From NCBI RefSeq assembly GCF_021917145.1, contig NC_061063.1, positions 9,442,650 to 9,506,649 of the forward strand: DNA of 64,000 nucleotides. The letters are read 5' to 3'. The stretch is from Hypomesus transpacificus. Its lineage: Eukaryota > Chordata > Actinopteri > Osmeriformes > Osmeridae. The notes beneath the pieces are model-generated. The model did no database searches. It was not told the origin of the DNA and worked only from the letters and a program-made list of their open reading frames with translations. Position numbers and translations under genes: made by a program. Of this stretch, positions 45,271 to 56,800 are shown in pieces; within the stretch, counting starts at the first letter, position 1; every line of letters begins with the position of its first letter.

Positions 45271-48200
45271 ATGTCAATGCATTTATATCTAGTTAGCAGT
45301 GCGTTGATTGAAACCACCGTCGGGAAAATAAGTGAAAACCTGACGTCAGTGGTCCTCGCAGCCTCAGTGATCACTCTTGCACTGGGATACATCTCTAAAG
45401 TGCTCATCAAACAGTCATGCGACAAAGACTTGGTAAGTCAAAGTAGCCTGTGTGACAGTTTATCGTTGTCTCATGTAAGTAGCCTGATTAGCAAAGGTTC
45501 GGTGTTCTTACAGAATTTTTGTTTTGTGTGAGTAGAAACACCCACCATACATTCCTTCAAGCATTCCATTTCTGGGACATGCTGTTGCATTTGGAAAAAG
45601 TCCTATTGATTTCTTGGAAAACGCATATGAAAAGGTGAGGCAGCAACTACTTATCTTAAAATTCCAAGCATCACCCAGCCCTCCTATTTCTGGTGATTAA
45701 TGTAGCCTAAATGTTTACAATATGCTTAAGAGTACTCTTAAACTTCAACATCTTATTTCTCCATCCACAGTATGGACCTGTCTTCAGTTTCACCATGGTG
45801 GGCAAAACCTTCACCTATCTCCTGGGCAGTGACGCAGCAACGCTCATGTTCAACAGCAAGAACGAAGACCTCAACGCAGAGGACGTGTACTCTAGACTGA
45901 CCACGCCAGTGTTTGGCAAAGGGGTGGCCTACGATGTAGCCAATCCTGTAAGACACATAGCGAGCTCTTGCTCCAGTTACATCATTTTAATAACATCGAT
46001 TTTGCTCTAGAAGTGTTCAAGTGCTTATTTTTGCTTCTTTGACCGTTTTGCCCAGATCTTTCTGGAGCAGAAGAAGATGCTGAAAACAGGTCTGAACATT
46101 GCCCATTTCAAGCAGCATGTCCAGATCATTGAAGACGAGACCAAGGAATACTTTGAACGATGGGGAGACAGTGGGGAGGAAAGTATGTTGAAAAGTAAAC
46201 ACATCCACAGTGTGTCAAAATGTAGTCCTCTGGAAAACCTCTATCTAAAATCATTGATACATGCAATACTTCTGACAGGATATTCTGCATGGATGCTCGT
46301 ATTGATTACCCTGTCAGCAAGTTTTACACAAACTACTCATCCTCATCATTCTGTCCCTATACAGAACCCCTTCCCCTCACTCTCCTTCCTATTGACCACT
46401 TGACTTATCTTTCACCTACAGTTCCTGGTTTCTCCTATACCCCACCGCACTCTCCTCCCTCTCTCCTACAGACCCCTGCACTCTCCTCCCTCTCTCCTAC
46501 AGACCCACCTCACTCTCCTCCCTCTCTCCTACAGACCCCTGCACTCTCCTCCCTCTCTCCTACAGACCCACCTCACTCTCCTCTCCTCCCACCTCAGATC
46601 TGTTCGAGGCCTTGTCGGAGCTGATCATCCTGACGGCCAGCAGCTGCCTCCATGGTAAGGAGATCCGCAGCATGATGGATGAGAAGGTGGCCCAGCTGTA
46701 CGCTGACCTGGACGGAGGCTTCAGCCATGCTGCCTGGCTGCTGCCTGGTTGGCTACCCCTGCCCAGCTTCATGTAAGAGCCAGGAGGACAGAAAAAAACT
46801 AATTGTCAAAATTCGAATTATTTTTGTTTAAATAACCCCTTTCCCCTTCATTTATTCTGTTTCCCCATGAACGTTTATTTAATATTACATAGGTCAAATT
46901 TTGTAAATGACTGGTTAGAGCAATTGACTGCAGATCAAAAAGGTTGCAGATAGAAATCCCCCTCTGTAAATTGCTGTGGATATCCGTCTACTTACTGAAA
47001 TGAACACCTTACATTATGAAATCTTTGGTGCTTACTGAGGTTGTTACTGCTCTTGTTGGACAGACGGAGGGACAGAGCACACAAGGAGATCAAGAACATC
47101 TTCTTCAAGGTCATCCAGAAACGAAGGAACTCTGGAGAGAAGGTGGACGACATTCTCCAGACTCTTATAGACGCCACCTACAAGTAAGACTCTGACCAGT
47201 CCTCAGCACAACCCTGCCGTCTGGTCTGTAGGCCCTGTCCATTTCAGCTGTAATGTACTTTAACTGAAGCAGTGTAACAGTAAACATTGCCCCAGACTCA
47301 GCAGAAAAGCTCCTGTGGTCGAGATAAAAATCAGAACAGATCATCACAAATCTACTTCCTGCAGGGACGGCAAGCCCCTGAACGACAGCGAGATTGCGGG
47401 GATGCTGATTGGTCTTCTGTTGGCGGGGCAACACACGTCGTCCACCACCAGTGCCTGGCTGGGCTTCTTCCTGGCTCGGGACCGAGACCTGCAGGAGCGC
47501 TGCCACGCCGAGCAGAGGAACGTCTGTGGAGATAACCTGCCCCCTCTGGACCTGGACCAGGTCTGCCTGCTGATCTCCCCCTCTCTCTCTGTGTCTCTCT
47601 CTGTGTCTCTCTGTGTGTCTCTCTGTGTCTCTCTGTGTGTCTCTCTGTGTCTCTCTCTGTGTCTCTCTGTGTCTCTCTCTGTGTCTCTCTGTGTGTCTCT
47701 CTGTGTCTCTCTCTCTGTGTCTCTCTCTGTGTCTCTCTCTCTGTGTCTCTCTCTGTGTCTCTCTCTCTGTGTCTCTCTCTCTGTGTCTCTCTGTGTGTCT
47801 CTCTCTGTGTCTCTCTCTCTGTGTCTCTCTGTGTGTCTCTCTGTGTGTCTCTCTCTGTGTCTCTCTGTGTCTCTCTCTCTGTGTCTCTCTCTGTGTCTCT
47901 CTCTCTGTGTCTCTCTGTGTGTCTCTCTCTGTGTCTCTCTCTCTGTGTCTCTCTCTGTGTCTCTCTGTGTGTCTCTCTGTGTGTCTCTCTCTCTGTGTCT
48001 CTCTGTGTGTCTCTCTCTCTCTGTGTCTCTCTGTGTGTCTCTCTCTCTGTGTCTCTCTGTGTGTCTCTCTCTCTGTGTCTCTCTGTGTGTCTCTCTCTCT
48101 GTGTCTCTCTGTGTGTCTCTCTCTCTGTGTCTCTCTGTGTGTCTCTCTCTCTGTGTCTCTCTGTGTGTCTCTCTCTCTGTGTCTCTCTGTGTGTCTCTCT

Positions 48201-48349
48201 CTCTGTGTCTCTCTGTGTGTCTCTCTCTCTGTTTCTCTCTCTCTGTTTCTCTCTGTGTCTCTCTCTGTGTGTCTCTCTCTTTCTCTTTGTCTCCCTCTCT
48301 CTCTCTGTCTGTCTGTCTGTCTCTCTGTGTCTCTCTCTTTCTCTTTGTT

Positions 48350-48444
<95 letters not shown>

Positions 48445-48467
48445 GTGTCTCTCTCTTTCTCTTTGTT

Positions 48468-48524
<57 letters not shown>

Positions 48525-49697
48525 GTCTGTCTGTCTGTCTGTCTGTACCTTCACATGGAATCCACTCTGTCATGTGATCTAATAGATCAAAATCTTACAC
48601 AATAGCTCTCCTGGTCAGCATTTCAAAATCAGTTTCACACTTTAAACATCAATGTTAAACCGCTGACCTTTTTAAACACCAGTCCACTGTATAGATTCAG
48701 GAAGTGTATAAATCAGAAGTAGCACAGTTTCACCTACCTGCTACCTGGTCTCTCTTACCTGGTCTCTCATCCCCAGCTGAAAGATCTGACCTTGCTGGAC
48801 CGCTGTTTGAAAGAGACCCTCAGACTCCGCCCCCCCATCATGACCATGATGAGAATGGCACGCTCTCCACAGGTGAGTCCCACATCCCAGAGCCCACCGC
48901 CGCTACATCGCACGGTCTCCATGACAACCTGCAACATGGCCTCCCAGAGCCTAATATTTAACAGCCATATAGTTATATATATATAAAAAGAAAAAGCTGT
49001 CCCACCCATATTTGAAAACAAACGTACGCCCCTGCATCATCTATGCACCGTTTGTAAAGTTCGCTTTGGATAAAAGCGTCTGAGAAATGAATCAAACGTA
49101 ATGAAATGTGTCGTCTGCGTCCAGACCGCGGCGGGCTACACCATCCCCGTGGGCCACCAGGTGTGTGTGTCCCCGACCGTCAACCACCGCCTGAAGGACA
49201 CCTGGACGGACAGGACCGAGTTCGAGCCTGACCGCTACCTCCAGGAGAACCCCGCGGCAGGGGAGAAGTTTGCTTACGTGCCGTTTGGAGCAGGTAAGGA
49301 AACCGCCGGAGAAAACTACTGTGGTGCCCTGTCACTGTATGACCAGGGAGGAAGGAAACATGAATTTCAATAACATAAATATTAAAATAAAGTATCCATA
49401 TCATGTGAAGTGGTTTCCACTGAGACAAACATATTTGTCAGATGTTTATAGGATATTTGAATGCCTTAAAAAGAGAGAGAAAAGACAAAACTTAAAAACC
49501 CTTTCCCTTCTCCCCCAGGCCGGCATCGCTGCATAGGAGAAAACTTTGCCTACGTTCAGATCAAGACCATCTGGTCCACCATGCTGCGCCTCTACGAGTT
49601 CGATCTGGTCGACGGCTACTTCCCCACGATCAACTACACCACCATGATTCACACCCCTCACAACCCCGTCATCAGATACAGAAGGAGGACGAACTGA
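45271..49697 (+). CDS. cyp51: Lanosterol 14-alpha-demethylase (CYP51)
   Basis: Ten exons in phase: 45271-45432, 45536-45634, 45771-45947, 46056-46182, 46598-46772, 47064-47183, 47365-47560, 48777-48872, 49125-49293 and 49519-49697, for 499 aa (human about 503-509). An N-terminal membrane anchor ([16 protein letters not shown]) holds it in the ER. P450 signatures are the I-helix [15 protein letters not shown], the K-helix ETLR (ExxR), and the heme-binding loop [11 protein letters not shown] with the axial cysteine. The enzyme removes the 14-alpha methyl group of lanosterol in cholesterol synthesis, using O2 and NADPH-P450 reductase. CYP51-specific residues such as [19 protein letters not shown] near the substrate pocket confirm the family. 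Intron 4 and intron 7 are expanded by tandem repeats next to splice sites. It converges on akap9. Confidence 0.97.
46455..46597 (+). repeat. 31/32-bp tandem repeat up to cyp51 exon 5 acceptor
   Basis: Pyrimidine-rich units ending CTCTCTCCTACAG, with CAG ending at 46471, 46502, 46534 and 46565. The true acceptor CAG at 46597 follows at the same spacing. Confidence 0.9.
47577..48546 (+). repeat. (CT/GTGTCTCT)n microsatellite in cyp51 intron 7
   Basis: Roughly 970 bp of TCTCTCTGTGTCTC-type repeats, grading into pure CT and CTGT runs, starting 17 nt after the exon 7 donor. Long open frames on both strands are artefacts of the period. Confidence 0.95.
49058..49105 (+). repeat. SINE/LINE 3'-tail fragment
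   Basis: CGCTTTGGATAAAAGCGTCT in cyp51 intron 8, ending 20 nt before exon 9. Confidence 0.75.
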
Positions 49698-50290
49698 AGG
49701 AGCAGCGAGGGGGAGAGAGGAGACGAGCGCAGGAGCTGTTTAAAGTATGCAGCTGGACTTGAATGAAATGAGACCTTCAACGTTTGTCTGGGAGCACTCG
49801 GTTGATGGAACGCTTGTTGTTTCGTTGTGTAAATCTATAGTTTTGCAGTCTGGTGTTCCAGCGACAAGTAAATAATTACTTTCAAGCCATTTCTACTTGA
49901 TACTGAATCGTAAGCACTTGTAATACTGCCTTCACTATAAGCATAGAAAAACCACTTATACTTTATTTTTACCCACGTGAATCCCTTCTTGAACTAATTC
50001 GAAGAACGAAGCGATCATTTGTCCAGAGGCTGGTAAAGCAGATGGTGTGTGATGATGCCTTCAGAAGGGAGTGGTGCCTGACAGATGTAGTGCCTTGAGG
50101 AACAAAAGAGACTTCACAGCTGTGTAGTTTAGAAGTTTTGGCTTTCCACTCCCTATAAAATCAATTTGTGATTCTTTCATTAGTTTAACGGAATTCATTT
50201 GAATTCCATTTCTTATTAGTTTTTATTCTACCCTTATTTGAATCGGATCCACCGGTTGGGCATGTTAGCTGATGTGAAATCTTGCATATT

Positions 50291-50296
50291 ATTAAA
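50291..50296 (+). terminator. cyp51: cyp51 polyadenylation signal ATTAAA
   Basis: ATTAAA about 590 nt after the stop and about 85 bp before the akap9 signal on the other strand, giving a tail-to-tail arrangement. Confidence 0.45.
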
Positions 50297-50380
50297 ACAA
50301 GAAAAAATTAAAACTGTTTTCCATCCTGTTTAAACGTCATAAATGAAGGAATGACACAATGCCACGTTTAAAATGTATCA

Positions 50381-50386
50381 TTTATT
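50381..50386 (-). terminator. akap9: akap9 polyadenylation signal AATAAA
   Basis: AATAAA on the minus strand about 465 nt beyond the akap9 stop at 50848. The stretch 50387-50847 would be the 3' UTR. Confidence 0.6.
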
Positions 50387-50847
50387 TCAGTTTTTGACAA
50401 AATACCCAGAAAATTCAAAGCTCCTACCCTTTACAAAAATATGTTTTCTGCAAATGTCGTCTGTCCAGGAACCCGGCCTAGTAAACACAGTGTAGTGTAT
50501 ATATCCAGTAGCAGTCTCCTCAACAACAAACCCAAACATTCCTTAAGTATTCTTCCACCCACACAAACAAAACATCCACGGTATAAATTAATCAAGGGTA
50601 TATATCTTTAAATTAGCATTCCACAAATATACATTAAACATGATTGTAGCTCATCCACAACAAAGAGGCAGAACGATATTACAAACGTAGAAGCTGTTTC
50701 AAGTGCCGGCGACGAAAAGCCCGATAATAAGATGTCTTACACAAAAAATGGTATTTGGTCCCCACGAAATATGGTGCTGTACATAGCATGGTACGAAACC
50801 GCCCAGCATGAGTAAAGGCAACTGAGTATCTTCAAGCGTCTGGGCTT

Positions 50848-53800
50848 CTACCTTCTCATTCCAAAGTGCAATTGAGCATATGAAGATGATCCTGGAGGAA
50901 AAAATGAAATAAAAATCCAACAAAATTCTAAAGGAAATCTACAGTCTTAAGTGGTGTGTTGTGTGAATGTATAAGAATGAATACACTCTCTCTCTAGTGT
51001 GTGTGTGTGTGTGTGTCTCTCGTGTGTGTGTGCGTCTCTCTCTAGTGTGTGTCTCTCGTGTGTATGCGTCTCTCTAGTGTGTGTGTGTGTGTGTGTGTGT
51101 CTCGTGTGTGTGTGTGTGTGTTACCTGACGTCACGCCCCCCAGCCTCCTCTGTAAGGCCTCCAGTCTGGAGATGTAGTCTGTGAGCGCTCTGTCCGGGTC
51201 GTAGCTCTGCAGGTGGGAGCAGCTCAGAGGGCCGGAGTCTCCCGCCAGGTGGAACCTGACAAACACACCCTGCTTTTAAAAAACCCTCCATCATCCTCTG
51301 GGTACACCAACGGTGGTTGCGGTGGTTGTCATGGTAACGGCTGTTGTTGTTGATGTTGCCGTGGTTATGGTACCTGTGTTGTGTGGAGGACAAGGCTGAT
51401 CTGGGGGAGTCTCTGCCAGAGCGCCCTCTGCTGGTCGCTCCCTGTCTGTCGGCGAACACCTCCACACTGCCAGGGTGCAGGAAGGGGGAGTCCCTCACAT
51501 CGCTCCCTGGGGGGGTGGGGGGGGGAGGGGGGGGGGGGGGGAGGAGGGGGGCAGACGGGAGGAGGGGGGGGCAGACGGGAGGAGGGGGGAGGATAGACGT
51601 CTTTAACTACATGTCTTTATCAAATCAAACTTCATTGGTATAGCCCTTCCTACAAGCAGTGTCATAGAAGACTTCACAGATGGACCCATAACCATTCCTG
51701 TACCTGGTGTTATGCTGTGAGGTCCTGTTCCTGGTGTTATGCTGTGAGGTCCTGTACCTGGTGTTATGCTGTGAGGTCCTGTGACTGGTGTTATGCTGTG
51801 AGGTCCTGTACCTGGTGTTATGCTGTGAGGTCCTGTACCTGGTGTTATGCTGTGAGGTCCTGTACCTGGTGTTATGCTGTGAGGTCCTGTGACTGGTGTT
51901 ATGCTGTGAGGTCCTGTGACTGGTGTTATGCTGTGAGGTCTGTACCTGGTGTTATGCTGTGAGGTCCTGTACCTGGTGTTATGCTGTGAGGTCCTGTACC
52001 TGGTGTTATGCTGTGAGGTCTGTACCTGGTGTTATGCTGTGAGGTCCTGTACCTGGTGTTATGCTGTGAGGTCCTGTACCTGGTGTTATGCTGTGAGGTC
52101 CTGTACCTGGTGTTATGCTGTGAGGTCCTGTACCTGGTGTTATGCTGTGAGGTCCTGTACCTGGTGTTATGCTGTGAGGTCCTGTACCTGGTGTTATGCT
52201 GTGAGGTCCTGTGACTGGTGTTATGCTGTGAGGTCTGTACCTGGTGTTATGCTGTGAGGTCCTGTGACTGGTGTTATGCTGTGAGGTCCTGTGACTGGTG
52301 TTATGCTGTGAGGTCCTGTACCTGATGTTATGCTGTGAGGTCCTGTACCTGGTGTTATGCTGTGAGGTCCTGTACCTGGTGTTATGCTGTGAGGTCCTGT
52401 ACCTGGTGTTATGCTGTGAGGTCCTGTACCTGGTGTTATGCTGTGAGGTCCTGTACCTGGTGTTATGCTGTGAGGTCCTGTACCTGGTGTTATGCTGTGA
52501 GGTCCTGTACCTGGTGTTATGCTGTGAGGTCCTGTACCTGGTGTTATGCTGTGAGGTCCTGTACCTGATGTTATGCTGTGAGGTCCTGTACCTGATGTTA
52601 TGCTGTGAGGTCCTGTACCTGGTGTTATGCTGTGAGGTCCTGTACCTGGTGTTATGCTGTGAGGTCCTGTACCTGGTGTTATGCTGTGAGGTCCTGTACC
52701 TGATGTTATGCTGTGAGGTCTGTACCTGGTGTTATGCTGTGAGGTCTGTACCTGGTGTTATGCTGTGAGGTCTGTACCTGGTGTTATGCTGTGAGGTCTG
52801 TACCTGGTGTTATGCTGTGAGGTCTGTACCTGGTGTTATGCTGTGAGGTCTGTACCTGGTGTTATGCTGTGAGGTCTGTACCTGGTGTTATGCTGTGAGG
52901 TCTGTACCTGGTGTTATGCTGTGAGGTCTGTACCTGGTGTTATGCTGTGAGGTCTGTACCTGGTGTTATGCTGTGAGGTCTGTACCTGGTGTTATGCTGT
53001 GAGGTCCTGTACCTGGTGTTATGCTGTGAGGTCCTGTACCTGGTGTTATGCTGTGAGGTCTGTACCTGGTGTTATGCTGTGAGGTCTGTACCTGGTGTTA
53101 TGCTGTGAGGTCCTGTACCTGGTGTTATGCTGTGAGGTCCTGTACCTGGTGTTATGCTGTGAGGTCCTGTACCTGGTGTTATGCTGTGAGGTCCTGTACC
53201 TGGTGTTATGCTGTGAGGTCCTGTACCTGGTGTTATGCTGTGAGGTCCTGTTCCTGGTGTTATGCTGTGAGGTCCTGTACCTGGTGTTATGCTGTGAGGT
53301 CCTGTACCTGGTGTTATGCTGTGAGGTCCTGTACCTGGTGTTATGCTGTGAGGTCCTGTACCTGGTGTTATGCTGTGAGGTCTGTACCTGGTGTTATGCT
53401 GTGAGGTCTGTACCTGGTGTTATGCTGTGAGGTCTGTACCTGGTGTTATGCTGTGAGGTCTGTACCTGGTGTTATGCTGTGAGGTCCTGTGACTGGTGTC
53501 TGGGCGAGGCCGTTTCTGTTGACTGTGCCTGGAGACACAGAGCTCATCCCTGTGGCCTTCTGCCAACGCTTGACCAGGAAACGCATCCTGAAACAGCAGG
53601 AAAGTTGAGCTAAAAATGCTTCTAGCTAAAAAGAAACTCCGGAATAAATCATGTCAGTGGATTAAAAAAAACAACTTTCTATCAACAGTATGGAAGGATG
53701 TCACAAACAACGATGGATTCTGGTTAAATATCAATCACCACCGCGCCCTAAAGGCAGGGCCCTTCACTCCCGACACCCCGAGACTACATTTCCCAGAGTT

Positions 53801-56800
53801 CACCTGGAGAGGGCGATGGAGACCCTGACGGCGGAGCGGAAGCGCGTCAGCCCCCTGTGGCGCTGCGACTCCAGGCTGCAGACGGACGGCCGGCCGCCCA
53901 TCCTGGAGATCAGCGACAGCGTGGCCTCTTCGCACTCCTGGAAGCCGCCCAGCAACAACAACAGGTACTTCTTCTGGTAGATGAGGGCCTTCCGGAAGCT
54001 CTCGGAACGCAGGTACTTCCCGTACATTCTCTGGGTGGAGAGGGAGAGCGGAGGGTGGGGGGTTGAAGGATTTGAGTGAATCACGTGATATGTCATGATT
54101 ATTGAACCTTGAACACAGGAGTTCAACCTTTCAGAATGCCTAATTTTTCGTAATTAATCATCAAAAGCATTTCTGTACTGCATGATATTAAAACTAAATC
54201 CTTATTGACGTGTTTGTCGTGTCTCAGTCTCTGTCATTCCCAGAAACCCTCAGTGTGCAGGAGCAACCAGCAGTGCCTGAGAGCTCACCTTCAGCGTGGT
54301 GTTGTCTGCGTCCGGCCCGCTCATGTCTCTGAGAGCCTCTGTCCTGAGCTCCGCCCGGAGGCGGGAGAGCTCAGCCTGGGCCGTGCGGAGCCCCTTCTCC
54401 AGCCGGCTCCTCTCCCGGCCCCACGCCTCCCGCTCCTGGGAGAACAGGGCGCCCGCCGCGTCCACGCCCGCCACGCCCCTCCTGCTGCCGGGCTGGAAGA
54501 CGGAGAGAGGGTTCAGAACGCTGGGACTCCATTGAACTCATTCTAGAACTATTAGTGTGCTCATCCTGAATGGGATTCCATTCACATCATTCTAGAACTA
54601 AAGCATGTTAACTCAGTTTGCTTTACTAACTCAGCGCCCCCTTGTCTCTATGAAGAACCGTTGCTGTCAGAAGTCAAGACACCCAAAACGACATCTGGGT
54701 ATTCCGACCGTCCGGTAACACTGCACGGTGTATCAGTCCCGGTCCCTCTCTATAAACCTGAACAGCATCCCTCCCGTTAACGGGGCAACTGCGGTGAACT
54801 CACGCTGAGTCCGCTGCCCAGGCCGGAGTGCCGGTACCGCCTCAGCTCCTCCTCCAGCCGCAGCGTCTGGTTCCGCAGATCGTTCTTCTCCTCCGTCAGA
54901 CGGCTGACGAAGCCCGTGAGCTCGGCGTTCTGCCTCAGCAGGCGCTCCGTCAGGGAGCCTCCAGCCAGCAGGGCGGCACTCTGGAGGCAGACACAGAGAT
55001 GGGAGTCAGGTGGCTGAGCGGTTAGGGAATCGGGCTGGTAATCTGAAGGTTGCCAGTTTGATTCCCGGCCGTGCCAAATGACGTTGTGTCCTTGGGCAAG
55101 GCGCTTCCCCCCACTTGCCTCGGGGGGGGGGGAATGTCCCTGTACTTACTGTAAGTCACTCTGGATAAGAGCGTCTGCTAAATGACTAAATGTAAATGTA
55201 GAGATCACACCGACTCTGAGGCTTAAGAGCCCGCACCACTAAAGGCTAAGACTCTCAATAGAAGATGTTGACTCCAGCTGGAAAGGACTGTCCTGTGATA
55301 GGCTTGATTTCTCTCACCTCTGGGGCAGAGGGGAGTCCTGGGAACCGCTGCAGCATGCTGATGACCTCATCAACGTTGGACTGGAGCCAGGTTAGCTCCT
55401 CTCTGTCCACCTCTGTGGTCAGCCTGTTAGAAACATTATTCACATTTTATGTAGTAACCTTTACTTTTTACACAAAAAACTACAACACCACAGTTGAATT
55501 AACTGAATTGAACCTGTCCATGGTATGCATAAATGATTTAAAAAGTATTTATTTTTTGTGTGAATACACAGCTTAAATCCTTGATTCGGTAAGCCAATCG
55601 GGAGCCACACCTGTCAGGTGCCTTGCTGGCCAGAGCCCTGATCCTGCTGGCGATGAGCTGCAGTTTCCCCAGGACCTTGTCCGTGGAGGGTCTGGGGTCG
55701 AGGGGCGCGGTGGTGACCCCCGACCCTGTGGGCTCTCGGAGGGAGGGCGTGCCGGACATGGCGGTCTGAGCGTCAGTGCTCTTCTGCTGGAACACCCAGT
55801 CCATGGTCCTGTCTGTGGGCTCGCCTGTGCACACGCCTGGCTGCTATGGAGCAGGAGGGGTCAATGGTGAAGCACTTGTACAGTACGGACAGCCAGATTG
55901 GTTGGTTGACACTGTGATTATCTAAGGCCGGTGTAAACGAAACAAGCCTATGGTAGATAATGCTAATACGTTAAAGGTTATCGTAGGGCGCCGTGTACCA
56001 ACAGCAACGCAGCAAAACAGGGTTGCTAGGGGTGCAAATAAGCCTGACAATAACTCGAAAAGGGGGCAACAATACAGTTGCCTAGAGACCTACGTGATCT
56101 GTTGTATGGACCTATGGAAACCATTCAACTAAACATAAACAAGTCAAGTGAATTAAACAAGGGTTCAGACTCATGTCTGTAAACTGTCCAGTACTGTAAC
56201 AAACGGGCGACGAGGAGGAGTGCTGACTCACGTTCTGACTGTCAGCTCCCCGCGTGCCTCTCCCTGCCGTCTCCCCCGCCTTCCTCAGCTGGACCACTCT
56301 CTCCTCCAGCCTCTCCTTCTCCTGTTCCAGAGCCTTGCTCCTCTGCACCTCCTTCCTCAGCTGGGCCTGCGCCTCCTGCAAGGCCTCCTGCAGAGCCTGG
56401 AGCTGGGCGCGGCCAGCCTGCAGGGTCTCCTGGTCCTGCTGTGACCTCTGACCTGTGGAGGTGAGCACTTCCTGCTGACGGACAGCCACCAGCTTGTGGG
56501 ACTCCACCTCCCCGAGCAGATGCACCACCTGAGGGGAAGAGGGGATCATTTAATTTTTAATAATAATTTAGCATTTCTTTCTTTTTACAGAATCTTTTAC
56601 TTCAAAAAACAATATGCATGTAATTTATACTTTTTTATTTGTATAATTTATCTTTTTTTTCTTATATATATATATATCACCCTCTTTGTCAACTCAAGTG
56701 TTTACCTGTGCATGTTTCTCATCCAGCTCCCTCTGCAGACTGTCCAGAACAGCTTCAGCCCCCTCCTCCCCCTCCTGGGGGTGACCTCCGCCCCGGCGCA

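Noticed and set aside
47315-48605. Very long Ser/Leu/Cys-Val (plus) and Arg/Glu/Thr (minus) frames
   Set aside because: These are products of the CT/GT microsatellite in cyp51 intron 7, beginning in exon 7 and passing its donor.
51698-53497. CRISPR-like regular array, and plus-strand repeated Cys-Cys-Glu-Val frames
   Set aside because: The units are directly adjacent with no unique spacers, in a vertebrate intron. It is a minisatellite, and the open frames are periodic artefacts.
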